Source: Clusia tigrina (lineage: Eukaryota > Arthropoda > Insecta > Diptera > Clusiidae). From it: a stretch of 64,000 nucleotides of DNA. How positions within the stretch are numbered: position 1 is the stretch's first letter; the number at the start of each line of letters is the position of its first letter. The stretch is from NCBI GenBank assembly GCA_920105625.2, contig OV050030.1, positions 82,487,400-82,551,399 on the forward strand. Direction: 5' to 3'. Below, piece after piece: positions 32,225-45,154 of this stretch. Made by a program: the position numbers and the translations under genes. The notes beneath the pieces were generated by a model that was not told where the DNA came from, made no database searches, and worked only from the letters and a program-made list of their open reading frames with translations.

Positions 32225-34010
32225 TGAACAAATGTTTTTTTAAATACTCTAAAAATTACGGAGCCCGAAAAAAAAACACATCCGCTCACTCGGAAATTCC
32301 CTCTGAGGCCACTACGGAATTCCAGCAACTCATGATTGATATGAATGGGGTGTTGGCGGATCCCAGAGAAGGCCTGCCGTTCAACACAAACATCCTTGGA
32401 ACCATCCGAACTACAGACAATGATCCAGTTTAGTAGTAACCAAGAAAGGAGTAAATGAAAACTGGGACAATAAACTGCGATTGGTTTTGGATTTTATGCG
32501 ATTAAATGATAAAACCATCAGCGACCGATATCCAATACCCGACACTTCGGTCATTCTCGCAAACTTATGAAAATCTACATATTTCTCAAATATCGATCTA
32601 AAAAATGGCTTCTACCAGATCGCTTTAGCAGAGGAGGACCGGGAGAAAACTGCTTTTTAATAAATAACGGCAAGTATGAATATTGCCGCCTACCCATGGG
32701 CCTTAAGAACGCCCCTAGCATCTTCCAAAGAGCTATTGATGACGTACTCCGGGAGGAGATTGGAAGAAGGTATGTTTATATGGATGACGTGATCATATTT
32801 TCGCCAGATGCGATAACACATCTTATGGATCTACGCAGGGTTTTGGATAGGTTATTCCAGGCTAATATGCGAGTCACTAGAGAAAAGTCTAGGTTCTTTA
32901 AAAAGGAGGCAGGGTTCGTGGGATTTGTTCTTCCAACATGGGCATAAAAACTTGGCAAAACAAGGTGAGGGATATCGTTGATTTTGAGCAGCCCCACAGC
33001 CTTCGCGCCTTAAGGTCATTCTTAGGTATAGAAAGTTCATCAAGGATTATGCTCAAATTACCAAGCCACTAACTAGGTATCTGAGGGGGAAGAATAGGCA
33101 TATAAGCGCATCAAAGTCTAAAAACACTTCGATTGTCCTCGACGCGGATACATTAGACGCCTTTCGGCGTGTGAGGTCAGCACTAGCATCAGAGGCTGTT
33201 TTATTTCTCTATCCGGATTTCGGAAAACCATTCGATCTTACCACGGATGCTTCATCCCATGCCTTAGGGGCTGTACTATCGCAGGGAGGTCGGACCATTA
33301 CTATGATCTCGCGCACTCTCCGATACAGAGGCGAACTATGCAACTAATGAGCGAGAGCTGCTTGCAATTGTTTGGTCATTGCAGAAGCTGAGAAACTACC
33401 TATAGGCAGTCAAGAACCTAAATATTTTTACAGACAATCAACGTCTTACCTTCGCTCTCTCGGACAGAAATATTAACTCAAAGATGAAACGATGGCGATC
33501 CTTCATTGAGGAGTTCGCCCCGAGGTTCCATTACAAGCCAGGAAGACTCAATGTTGTCGCGGACGCGCTTTCATGACAGCACATAAATGTAATAATGAAG
33601 AAACCTAAGCAATGTGAATCCAAGAGCATCGCTGAAAAGTCGCTGGTATCACCTATCCCGACTATCGATAACCCCTTCAATTGCTTCAGAAATCAGCTTA
33701 TTTTCCAAGCTGGCGAGAAGTCGAGGAAAACTTCCTCCATAGTATTCCAGAAACATCTCAGGCATGTCCTAACTTATGCCTCACCTTCGGACTTGCCCCA
33801 GCTGCTGAACGAGTCCGTTAACGTCAATGTTGTGAATGCCCACACCCACACGCAACCCAAATAGGAAAAGCCCCTATTCCCACGCATCTGGATATATATT
33901 CCACGGCAGGTCACCACTTCCTCACATGCATGGATAAGTTCTCCAAGTTTGCCATTGTAAAACCCATAAGATCCAGAAGTGTAGTGGACCTCAAAGGATC
34001 CCCCTGTATA
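32225..34010 (+). pseudogene. Pol relic of a gypsy-type LTR retrotransposon
   Basis: A different gypsy lineage, closer to Drosophila gypsy itself. Visible are an RT N-terminal stretch (DPREGLPFNTN, IRTTDNDPV) and RT palm (YCRLPMGLKNAPSIFQRA, then YMDDVIIFS with the catalytic pair) in the open piece 32567-32947. RNase H sequence near 33235-33350 (LTTDASSHALGAVLSQ) and at 33420-33580 (IFTDNQ, VADALS) follows. The start of an integrase core lies near 33885-33995 (FLTCMDKFSKFA). Several stops and small deletions occur, and some RT sequence between 32433 and 32460 is missing. No LTRs are seen. Confidence 0.83.
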
Positions 34011-34480
34011 TTTATACATATACATACATATTTTTATATATATAAAGAATTGCCTGATATGTCTTATATGAAATAGTCTAAGGTTGCTTTCAAGTAGCGA
34101 AATATCCTCTTGACAGTTTTTATGATTTTCGGTGAATTTTCTAACTTATCCAACTGCATACGAAATATCAGCTCTGGATACTGGGCAGCAAACAGCAAAC
34201 AGCCAACAGCTTCTTTGAATGGATATCTTATTTATTTAAAATGATTAATCACAATAATAAATTATTATAACCAATTTGAGAGGAAGAGTCATAGCTACCA
34301 GGGCCTTCAACTCGATTTTAATATAGCTTTTGCTGTTAAATGAGCCATCAACTTTGCTCACAATAATAAAGGGAACTTCCTCATATGTACAGACAGCAAA
34401 TCGACTATTGAAGCCATTCGAAACTTCAATATTGTTAGCAGCAGGACCATAAATAATGTCCGTAACTCGTGTATTAAATA

Positions 34481-35746
34481 CGAAGGCGGATTGATATTGA
34501 AGCTACCTAGCGCTAGATGGCAGCACAAACACAAAACCTTTTTTTTAGAAATTGCGATCTGTCAAACGTCAGCTGTTAAAATTTCACCCAAATTCATCGA
34601 TTAGTTTATTTGTTGTAGTCGTTTGAAGTAAGCAACTTTTGTGTTTCTTGAAAAATGGAAAACAGCGAATTTCGTGCAGTGATTAAACACTATTATTTGA
34701 AAGGGAAAAGAGACAAAGGAAAAGCTCGATAAACATTACGGTGAGTCTGCTCCGTCAGATTACATGGTAAAATATTGGACTGCTGAATTTAAACGCGGCC
34801 GAACAAGCACTGCAACAATACCATCAACAGGAAGGCCAAAAGAGGTGGTTACTGAAGAAAATATCGAGAAAATCCTCGATATCGTTATGAATGATCGCCG
34901 AGTCAAGTTGCGTGAGATTATTGAAATGGTAAACATATCATATGAACGTGTCTTCACCATTTTGCATGAACATTTGCATATGAAAAAGTTATCGGCAAGA
35001 TGGGTGCCGCGTTTGCTTAGTGTCGAACAAAAACGAGTTCGACAGACCACTTCACAGCGGTGTTTGGACATAATAAAGAGTAATCCTGTTGATTTTTGGC
35101 GTCGATTAAAACTGTTGATGAAACGTGGGTCCACCACTACACACCTGAAACCAAAAATCAATCGAAACAATGGGTGGAAGCTGATGGAAGTGCTCCGTAG
35201 AAGGCGAAGGCAGTGAAATCGGCTGGCAAGGTTATTGCCACTGTATTTTGGGATGCACACAGAATATTGCTCATCGATTATCTTGAAAAAGGATCCACAA
35301 TCACAGCAAAGTATTATCGTGCATTATTGGATCAATTGGTTGATGCAATCAAGGAAAAACGACCACATTTAAAGCAGAAAAAAATGCTCTTTCTTCAAGA
35401 CAACGCACCGGTTCACACAGCATTAGATACGATGCTAAAATTACGTGAAATACACTTAGAATTGGTTAATCATCCACCTTATAGTCCAGATTTAGCTCCT
35501 AGTGATTTTTTCCTGTTGCCAAACTTGAAAAAATGGCTCGCAGGAAAAAGATTCATCTTAAACGAAGAAGTGATTACCGAAACTAACTCGTATTCTCAGG
35601 GGTTCCCGAAATCGCATTATTCAGATGGTATAAAAAAGTTGGAATATCGTCTTACTAAGTGTGTCGAAGTAAAAGGAGACTATGTTGAGAAATAAATGGT
35701 TTTTGAAAAAAAAAACTTAGGTAGCTTCAATATCAATCCGCCCTCG
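34481..35746 (+). mobile_element. Mariner transposon (DD34D)
   Basis: 1266 bp with near-perfect inverted repeats of about 28 bp (CGA[A/G]GGCGGATTGATATTGAAG...) and TA on both sides (34479-34480, 35747-35748). It splits a non-LTR RNase H reading frame: the frame is restored exactly when the element and one TA are removed. Second and third catalytic Asp codons at 35399 and 35504 are 34 residues apart, the mariner signature. Confidence 0.95.
34655..35695 (+). pseudogene. Mariner transposase, frameshifted
   Basis: ATG at 34655. The frame shifts at about 34705 and about 35105, leaving open pieces 34764-35216 and 35213-35695. A helix-turn-helix region (GRPKEVVTEENIEKIL), the first Asp in a VDETWVH motif (about 35115, in the alternate frame), QDNAPVHTA with the second Asp, and YSPDLAPSDFF with the third are all present. 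The normal length is about 345 residues, which these pieces cover. Only indels separate it from an intact gene, so the insertion is not very old. Confidence 0.9.
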
Positions 35747-37117
35747 TACTCCAAGAAAATAAAAATTATGTGGGTCCCAGGACAAGACTTGCAGATATAG
35801 CTACTGCAGAGTCAATGGATATCTTATATTGTCTTCCTCACTCGACTTCGATAGTTACACGTTTCTGTCACTTGGTGTTGAAATAGCTTTTGCATTATCC
35901 ATATTAAATCGTTTAAGTATTTTAATTACATAGGAATGCTGGCTAATTTTTATAGATTTGTTAAATCTATCTCGCTGAATTTCAAGTCCAACATATTAAT
36001 TGTTTTCACCACAAGTGATACGAAAATTGTTTGATAGTTTGTTAATAAATAATTGTAAAACAGCTTTGATTGGAGTTATTATCAACCCATCATCATTGAA
36101 TAGAAGCAAAATAATCTTAATATTTTGAATATTCCCATAAAAGACACGATGGTCAGCGCGTATTTTAAATGTTTGTAAAAATTCAGTAAATTTTTAGTTC
36201 CAATTTGCGAGAAGCTTGTTTAAGGCCATAACGACCCTTTTTGAGGCGAAAAACTAAACTTTTACCTGGAGTAACATTGATGCCTTTTTGAAGGCTCATA
36301 TAATTTCCTCACTGAGGTTGCCATATAAAAACGCAACTTTTACATCAAATTCCATCATTTCCATGTCTTCATAGGCACCTATCGCCATGGCAACTCTCAC
36401 TGAATCATATCTCACTACTGACTACTGTCTCCTTATAGTCTATACCAGGTTCTTGCGAATAGCCTTTGGCCACTAATAGCGCTTTAAATACTGGTTTTTG
36501 AATTGGATTTGATTTAATTTTAAACACCAATTTGCATCCCACAATATTTTTATCATGGGGTATTTCAACCAACTCCCAAGTTTTATTCAGCTCAAGGGAA
36601 TTTATTTCATCATTTATCGCCGATTTCCAATCCTCTACATATTCCGAATTCACTACATAATCATTTGAATCAGGTTCTGAGATACTTGCCAAACAGCACA
36701 AGTAATCGTAACCAAATCGTTGAGGGGGTATAACTTCTCTCCGTAGACCATACCGCTTGTGCTCCCTTGCATCATTAACATAATTTCTAGATGCAGAATT
36801 GGTAGGTGTAGTTTATCTATCGGATGTCGATGCTTCCATTTTCATCGAAGTCTTCGATGTGCTGGAGATATGCTGTCCAAAAAATTAACACTCGGTTGCA
36901 TTTTGTTGTTCGGTTGCATTTTGTTGTTCATTATTTGTGTGTTCGTAGTCTTCGTCATGAAATAGCCCACCTTTAATTAGTTTTTCTTTAAAAACAACGT
37001 CCCAGCTAACAACCACCTTAGCTGTCTCTTGATCGTACAAACGAAAGTTTTTTGTTGACGGTGCATAACCAACTAGAAATATTTTTTTTGTTTTTGCGTC
37101 CCATTTTTTCCCATTTT

Positions 37118-37989
<872 letters not shown>

Positions 37990-38029
37990 TATGGACGTGT
38001 ATCCATTCCCTAACTCTTCGTGATACTGG

Positions 38030-40449
38030 AGAGCCTCTTGCTCCTCCTTCTCCTGGACTGTAGGTCCTACATTACTAGTCCCACGTACTTCCGGCCTAAT
38101 TATTACTCTCTTTCTTTTGGCTTTCCAGTCTACAGGCCTCGACTGGGCCGCTGGAAGTTTCCTTGGTTCCTTTGTTGGGATTGTCTATCCCTGCATTCCG
38201 CTGCCCGATGTCCCATCTGTCCACATGAGAAGCATCTTAACCCCTGTTTGGTGTTGCTTATCCTTTGTTCACTTCTGGAATCCCAATTTGGTGCTGCTGA
38301 CCACTCCCAGTTTTGAAAAAATTTCTTCCTTGGTTAACGCGGGGACTACTGAAATTACGCCTACTGTCCCTCAAGGGTGGAACCGGGCATCCCGTTGCTG
38401 GCTACCTTCTACTTTGATCCCATTTAGTGTCTACTTGGCACTGTCTACTTGCCTCATGACCATATGTTTGGCACTCCATAAAATAGGACGTGTTTTTGCG
38501 TGTAACACATTCATCCCTTGTATGACCTGGCTTATGGCAGAATCAGCAAATGGGTTTCCTTGGCTGAAACCTCTCAACCAAGAATTCTTGGTCTCTTTGT
38601 TGCGGAAATTGGACCATCAATCTACAGACTCCACATCTGTTTTGCTGGTGTACTGTTCCTACCTCTGCTGGAGCATTCGTCCAGCAGATTCCACCTGTTG
38701 TCGTTCGTTGTTGTATTGCTGCTTCAGCGGACGAGACCGCTTCCACTAGCTCTGCCATACTCCTCGGCGTGAGAGTAAGAGTATAATTAGCTAAATCCCT
38801 ATTTATCAGGCCTGCCTTGAACACAGAAATCATAGTCCGTTCTACTTGAGCCTTGTATGCTGCAAGATTTTCTGGAAACTGCCTGTTGGCTTCCGTCTCA
38901 GCAGCGTTCCCCAGAGACTGGAGCCTTCGTCCCCAGGCTTTCAATTCCTCCCCCGGTGTCTGAGTTGATTCCTGAATTTCCCGAACGAGACAGTCGTATG
39001 ACTTTTGTTTTAAATACGTCCTATCCAAAAGTACATATAAATCTGCCAGGGTGCTTACTGAGCTATGCACCAGTAAATCAATCGCATCACCTGTGGTTCT
39101 TTGCCTAATACACTTTATTAAATGTTCCCCGTCCGCTTCCGGAACACTCTGTTGCGCTAGCTCACAGCCTTATTTGAAGCGCCGGATCTCAGTTCTCAGG
39201 TCATACAACTCGACTCCTGAGAACATGGGCACCAACTTCTCCACCGCATGAGCAACTTGCGGAATGCCCATTTTATAGCTTTGTGTTTTCTCAATTGCTG
39301 GTAAAACCTTAGCTTTATTAATCTCTTTGGTAGTTTCCAAATTCTCTTCTCCCAAATCTGAGACGTAATTGGCCAGTGACGGATTCAAACTAATTAGTCT
39401 TCGATCGTTTGTTCGTACAGGCGAAATACTGTCCACAGTATCGGAACTTTGCTGAACTATTACTGCTTCCGGCTCCTTTGGCGGATATCCCTGATTTTTA
39501 TTATTTATCGGGCTTCCCGGAGAAAAACGCTCGACACCGATTTCAGATGCGCCAAACAAAAATTCCGCTTGCCTTTCTTCATTAAGTACTAATTTTGGCT
39601 TTACCATGCGGCTTATCCCTTCTGGTGTTAGATACTCCGGCCAACGTACTTCCGGAGGCAATGTCAATACTGTCTGCGTAAATCCAGCTGATGCTGATTT
39701 TGATCTCTCCCTATTCAGTGAGGTCCTATTGGTCGCCCGTCCTTTTTCAATTCCGCACATTCCTTTTCCAACAGCGATGCTGCTTCCTCTGTTTCCGTCA
39801 ATCTCTGAGAAAGTTCCTTTACCTTCTTCTCAAGATACTCTTTTTGTGCTTTCAAATCTTCTGTTTTCTTATGAAAACTGAATAACTTTTCTTCTGTTCT
39901 TCTTTGGATTGCCGTAAAGGCTTGATCCGCTACTTCTAATGGTGACACAGCTCCTCCGGCATTCGCCTGCTTCCACAATTCCTGAGCTTCTTCCCTACTC
40001 GTACTCGCTTCGAACTGGTCAACTATTTTCCCAGTAAACAGTTCCACCTCTGACTGCATTGATTGCAATCTGTTCCTTACTTCCTCGTCTGGCGAAACCA
40101 AACTCACAGTTTGTTGTCCTAATTCCTCTAATTCAGAACTAAATGTATCTGCCCATTCGTTGACCAGACTATTTATGTAGTCTGCGTAATTTTCCGTAAA
40201 ATATTTTCCTTTGCCTTACTCAACTGCGTGAGGCAACAACAGTCCGTGATTATTGTTGAACTCTCTCCCCAGATTTTGCAACTGTGTTATTCGCTTGCGG
40301 TAATACACGTTGTCCTTACGTAACCTGCCGTCTTTCTTAAAATTACGGACAAATTTTTCAATCGCCTCTCCAATTTGCTCCTGCATCAGCAGTAATCCTT
40401 GCGCTTCCTTCGTCATATCCCAAATGCCAGAACAGATGGCATATCCCAA
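38030..40449 (-). pseudogene. gag: Gag, copy B-left
   Basis: Minus-strand pieces in order: start region (40216-40449), coiled-coil-like region (39715-40107), PPEVRWPEYLT piece (39170-39760), capsid-like piece (38543-39070), and CCHC knuckles near 38515-38560 and 38190-38240. TAA/TAG codons near 40215 and 39170 and frame changes separate them. It is almost identical to 45155-47450. Confidence 0.82.
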
Positions 40450-41511
40450 TTACAAATAAAAATCCAATAATTGTTAAAACTTGTTACAATATTCTATTCG
40501 ATCTTACTTAATGATTCAAAACAGAGTTATTAAAAAAAACATTCCACCGTAAATTCTATCTTTATATACATATTCTGCTATACTTGTTTTCCATCACAAA
40601 GTTCCGCTGTCTACCGGCGTCCATTAAGTCCTTCCATCAATGCAAATTGGTCCTTGATTTCCTCACAGATACTCCTTGATTTCCTCTCACCATCTTTAAT
40701 ACTCCAAAAATCCATAGAAAAGGCCATATATTTGTAAAAACCGAAATTTGATTTACCGGCAAAAGTGTCTTGATTTATTCCCGGAAATTTGAATCCATAT
40801 TTAAAAATAAACCCGTAACGTATGCGCCACATAATAATTGCATTTAGATGTTTTCCTCAACATTGCTACGCAAAATCGTAGTTTCCGAACTACAAAAACT
40901 TTGATGCAACAACACGTGTTGTATGCACCTCTTCACCTAATACCCTAAACTCAAAATGCCAAATATTTAAATCAATCTTTATTTTGATTTCAAAACAATA
41001 TAAATTGAATCATATAAATGTCCCTACCGACAATCAAACACAAATCCCCTATCATAACCGAACGTTGGTACGTTCCGAACCAAACCAACCGGTATACACA
41101 AGTTCGCAATTCAATAAAGCAAAATCCGTGAATTAACAGACACGTTCCACATCCCCCGAGAATGCTGAAACAAAATGTATTGAAAAGTATGAGCCTAATC
41201 TCAGTGGAACAACCTTATACAACCTCACCATAAGTAAACATTTTTCTTTTGGATCGACCTATTGTCACCTAACAGCAGCGGCTAATCAGCCCCGATGCTG
41301 CTTCTTCTGCATGACCGGCGCAAAAGCGCCCACACGGCCACCGAAGAATCGTCGACAAAATTCACTTAGATACTAGAATGTCCTACTATAAGCATACTCA
41401 CCATTTTTGTTCCCTCCATTGAACTCGTTTGGGATGGTTATCCTGATGGTTTCCTGTTAGTGGATTCCCGCGTAGGAGTGCTCTTTTCCTGGCACTCGAC
41501 GTTGGATCGTA
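40450..41511 (-). other. 5' leader of copy B-left
   Basis: About 1.06 kb between primer site and gag. One 73-codon frame (40611-40832; MWRIRYGFIFKYG) is open in both arms with a single residue change, but it lacks recognisable similarity. Otherwise no coding content. Confidence 0.6.
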
Positions 41512-41523
41512 CCGGCTGCGCCA
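41512..41523 (-). promoter_or_regulatory. Primer-binding site, copy B-left
   Basis: TGGCGCAGCCGG on the minus strand, three bases from the LTR end. Same motif as in copies A-right and B-right. Confidence 0.65.
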
Positions 41524-41526
41524 AAA

Positions 41527-42030
41527 TGTTGTGGTATTGTCCTTGTTTGACGGGGGACGTCCTTCTGCTGTGCGCGTGTATCTGAAAACCCTAAATCACT
41601 CTTTGGAAAAGTCACTACATTACACTTTTAGTTTTTAAATCACAAGCCTTTATTTCTTAGAATACTAACTCTTATATACTATTTACAATTCACAATTACA
41701 ATACAAAAACTGACCTTTCTGGTGTTCCAGTTTCGCACCTGTTAATTGGTGTCAGTTGGTCAAGCCAACTGACCTACGCCATTCTGAAATGTTGATGGTG
41801 CATTCTGACTTTCAATGCCCTTCAGTGGCTCGACTGCAAAACTGTAGCACCTTAAAAGTTTACATAATAAATATTACATAGGTAATATTAATTCTAAGTA
41901 CTCGCACCCTAAAAATATGTGCTTTCTTAAGTAAGGTTAACACATGCTAATCACACAGAATGTGTGGCATCTGTTAGGAGTCGATGATGTGAGACACTAC
42001 GCGCAGGTAGCTTGATTCTAACTCACAACA
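41527..42030 (-). repeat. Intact 5' LTR of copy B-left
   Basis: 504 bp, TGTTGTGAG...CCACAACA on the minus strand. It has the same length as, and only a few differences from, the 3' LTR of B-right (56846-57349). It is followed by GTGA and LOA-like sequence. Confidence 0.94.
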
Positions 42031-42034
42031 GTGA
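42031..42034. other. Target-site duplication GTGA, one side
   Basis: GTGA follows the LTR end at 42030. Its partner, TCAC at 57350-57353 (GTGA on the minus strand), follows the 3' LTR of B-right. Joining the two LOA pieces with one GTGA gives continuous LOA coding sequence, so B was one insertion with a 4-bp duplication. Confidence 0.85.
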
Positions 42035-43627
42035 TGACACCACACACCCTGGGCTACCTAAAAGGTGCGGGTGATGTGTGGAGCGAATCGAGCGAGGATT
42101 ATTTGGCTCTTCTCTCAGATACGCATTTTCCAGGTAGTAGCTCGGTGAAGGGTAATAACTCGACAGCTAGGGGCAGGCAGTCTGAGATAGGAAATGCAAT
42201 CGATGCAGTCGATAAAGGTGAGTGGGCCATTAGCACTTTTGGTCCATACAAATCTCCGGGTCCGGATGGAATTTACCCAGCAGAATTCAAACAATCACGG
42301 GAAATAATTACACCCTAGGCTGTGGCTGGAACTAGAAGCTGTCTTAACTTGGGCTATATTCCGCTGTGATGGAGAGAAACGAAGGTTTCTTTCATACCCA
42401 AAGCGGGCAGGTCCTCACATTTAAATCTTAAAGACTTCAGACAAATCATTCTCACGTCTTTCCTCCTAAAAACATTGTATTGATTGATGGATGCACACTT
42501 ACGGGAAGTTATATCAACTGGTTGAATCTCGTCGGCACAGCATGCATACACGAAGGGTAAATCGAAATAGACGGCATTACACGTACTCATTGGTATATTG
42601 GAAAAAGGCATTCAGAAGATGGATTTTGCACTGGCGGCGTTCATTGACATATAAGGCGCTTTTAACAACATAACTGCAAACGCCATTATGGGAGCGTTAG
42701 AAGCTATGAGCGTTGATCTTAATGTGGTTGCGCTGATAGAGACTATACTCGTCAGCAGTAAGGTAACTACCAGCCTGTAAGCAAAGGTCTGCAGAGGCAC
42801 TTCTCAGGGAGGAGTTCTCTCCCCCTGCTCTGGAATTTGGCGGAAAATTCATTACTGCTACCCCTAGAGAGGTGGAGTTGCCCCGTCATCGCTTTAGCAA
42901 TTGTGATTAGAGAGAAATATCCAAACGCTTTTATGGATATTTTGTGCTCTAGCATGGCCACGCCTAATTTTTGGACGGGAAGAATGGGATTAGTAGTAGT
43001 TCCCTATAAAATGGAATTAATCGTCTTTTCCAAAAAAAACTTAGATCGCCTAATGTCTCCCCGCTAACATACAAAGGTGTAGAAATTCCGATGAAGGAGA
43101 CAGTTAGATATTTGGGACTAGTACTAGATAGGAAACTTACTGGAAACCAAATATTGAAGAAAGAGTTAGAAAGCCTATATTGCTTTGCATACATGTAAAA
43201 AACCGGCGGGGGGGGGGGGGTTACCCAGATGAATCATGCACTGGCTGTACATTTCGGAGGTTAGACCTTTATTGCTATTTGGAATACTTGTATGATGGCC
43301 AGCCACGCAGAAACAAAGCTATTTGAATCTTCTGAGCAAGATCCAAAGAACGGCTTTTCTGTGCATTTCTGGTGCTTTAAGGACCACCCCAACAAAAGCC
43401 CACTATATCTAATCTCATGGATCAGGGGGAACTGAATTTCTACACTGATGGATCTAAACTTGACGATAGAGTCGGTTTTGGACTTTTCTCAAACGAACTG
43501 GGACTGGAGTTTTCATTCCGTCTCCCCGACCACTGCAGTGTTTATCAAGCAGAGGTCCTAGCCATAAAGAAGGTAGCCGTCTACTTAAATAGACATGCCG
43601 TAACAAAGAATATTATAAATATCTATT
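42031..43627 (+). pseudogene. LOA/R1-like non-LTR element, RT and RNase H half
   Basis: Begins at the LTR junction and runs RT fingers (THFPGSS, FGPYKSPGPDGIYPAEF), palm (AAFIDI.GAFNN at about 42640-42670; stop in place), further RT (GVLSP, ISGALRTTP near 43360) and RNase H (LNFYTDGSKLDDRVGFGLFS at about 43433; YQAEVLAI). Many stops and shifts occur. A run of fourteen G lies at about 43205-43218. It ends abruptly at 43627 where the truncated LTR starts. The matching upstream part is at 57350-57603 in opposite orientation. Confidence 0.82.
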
Positions 43628-44044
43628 GTGTTAACGTTACTTAAGAAAGCACATATTTTTAGGGTGCGAGTACTTAGAATTAATATTACCTATGTAATAT
43701 TTATTATGTAAACTTTTAAGGTGCTACAGTTTTGCAGTCGAGCCACTGAAGGGCATTGAAAGTCAGAATGCACCATCAACATTTCAGAATGGCGTAGGTC
43801 AGTTGGCTTGACCAACTGACACCAATTAACAGGTGCGAAACTGGAACACCAGAAAGGTCAGTTTTTGTATTGTAATTGTGAATTGTAAATAGTATATAAG
43901 AGTTAGTATTCTAAGAAATAAAGGCTTGTGATTTAAAAACTAAAAGTGTAATGTAGTGACTTTTCCAAAGAGTGATTTAGGGTTTTCAGATACACGCGCA
44001 CAGCAGAAGGACGTCCCCCGTCAAACAAGGACAATACCACAACA
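43628..44044 (+). repeat. 5' LTR of copy B-right, lacking its first ~87 bp
   Basis: Starts inside U3 (TGTTAACGTTACTTAAG) directly after LOA sequence and ends ...CCACAACA. TATATAAG at 43893-43900 and the hairpin at 43798-43820 are kept, so the promoter motifs survive. The missing start identifies the rearrangement breakpoint. Confidence 0.92.
43893..43900 (+). promoter_or_regulatory. LTR promoter TATA motif, copy B-right
   Basis: TATATAAG in the family context, with AATAAA about 24 bases further. The mirror motif in B-left faces the other way, so the two promoters diverge from the palindrome centre. Confidence 0.6.
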
Positions 44045-44047
44045 TTT

Positions 44048-44059
44048 TGGCGCAGCCGG
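44048..44059 (+). promoter_or_regulatory. Primer-binding site, copy B-right
   Basis: TGGCGCAGCCGG three bases after the LTR end. Confidence 0.65.
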
Positions 44060-45121
44060 TAGGATCCAACGTCGAGTGCCAGGAAAAGAGCACTCCTACG
44101 CGGGAATCCACTAACAGGAAACCATCAGGATAACCATCCCAAACGAGTTCAATGGAGGGAACAAAAATGGTGAGTATGCTTATAGTAGGACATTCTAGTA
44201 TCTAAGTGAATTTTGTCGACGATTCTTCGGTGGCCGTGTGGTCGCTTTTGCGCCGGTCATGCAGAAGAAGCAGCATCGGGGCTGATTAGCCGCTGCGGTT
44301 AGGTGACAATAGGTCGATCCAAAAGAAAAATTTTTACTTACGGTGAGGTTGTATAGGGTTGTTCCACTGAGATTAGGCTCATACTTTTTAATACATTTTG
44401 TTTCAGCATTCTCGGGGGATGTGGAACGTGTCTGTTAATTCACGGATTTTGCTTTATTGAATTGCGAACTTGTGTATACCGGTTGGTTTGGTTCGGAACG
44501 TACCAACGTTCGGTTATGATAGGGGATTTGTGTTTGATTGTCGGTAGGGACATTTATATGATTCAATTTATATTGTTTTGAAATCAAAATAAAGATTGAT
44601 TTAAATATTTGGCATTTTGAGTTTAGGGTATTAGGTGAAGAGGTGCATACAACACGTGTTGTTGCATCAAAGTTTTTGTAGTTCGGAAACTACGATTTTG
44701 CGTAGCAATGTTGAGGAAAACATCTAAATGCAATTATTATGTGGCGCATACGTTACGGGTTTATTTTTAAATATGGATTCAAATTTCCGGGAATAAATCA
44801 AGACACTTTTGCCGGTAAATCAAATTTCGGTTTTTACAAATATATGGCCTTTTCTGTGGATTTTTGGAGTATTAAAGATGGTGAGAGGAAATCAAGGAGT
44901 ATCTGTGAGGAAATCAAGGACCAATTTGCATTGATGGAAGGACTTAATGGACGCCGGTAGACAGCGGAACTTTGTGATGGAAAACAAGTATAGCAGAATA
45001 TGTATATAAAGATAGAATTTACGGTGGAATGTTTTTTTTAATAACTCTGTTTTGAATCATTAAGTAAGATCGAATAGAATATTGTAACAAGTTTTAACAA
45101 TTATTGGATTTTTATTTGTAA
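44060..45121 (+). other. 5' leader of copy B-right
   Basis: Mirror of the B-left leader. It contains the 73-codon frame at 44739-44960; only Met/Val differs between arms. No other coding content is seen. Confidence 0.6.
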
Positions 45122-45154
45122 TTGGGATATGCCATCTGTTCTGGCATTTGGGAT

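Larger units (their letters stand above)
34218..35826 (+). mobile_element. Non-LTR RNase H fragment inserted in copia, with 13-bp target duplication
   Basis: AATGGATATCTTA occurs at 34218-34230 and again at 35814-35826, and the copia sequence resumes exactly across it. Between them, around the mariner, the plus strand encodes part of a retrotransposon RNase H: ICTDSKSTIEAI at about 34385-34420 and, after the mariner, KIMWVPGQ at about 35763-35786. The first 150 bases are noncoding. No poly(A) tail is visible, so this is either a fragment moved by template switching or a truncated insertion. Confidence 0.7.
34046..37115 (-). pseudogene. Copia-type pol relic (interrupted)
   Basis: Minus strand, two parts: 35827-37115 and 34046-34217. 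In order: end of integrase ([18 protein letters not shown], near 37050), RT start (36405-36701; ELNKTWELVEIP and LLVAKGYSQEPGIDY), RT palm with FNDD near 36089 in place of the usual YVDD, and the RNase H-side motif KRIFRYLKATLDY near 34080. A six-codon unit (NATEQQ) is duplicated near 36905. Frames are broken throughout. Removing 34218-35813 makes the two parts continuous. Confidence 0.82.

Noticed and set aside
42031..43627. LOA-like RT as a functional gene between two divergent LTR promoters
   Set aside because: Stops, frameshifts and a G-run break it throughout, and its upstream part lies at 57350-57603.
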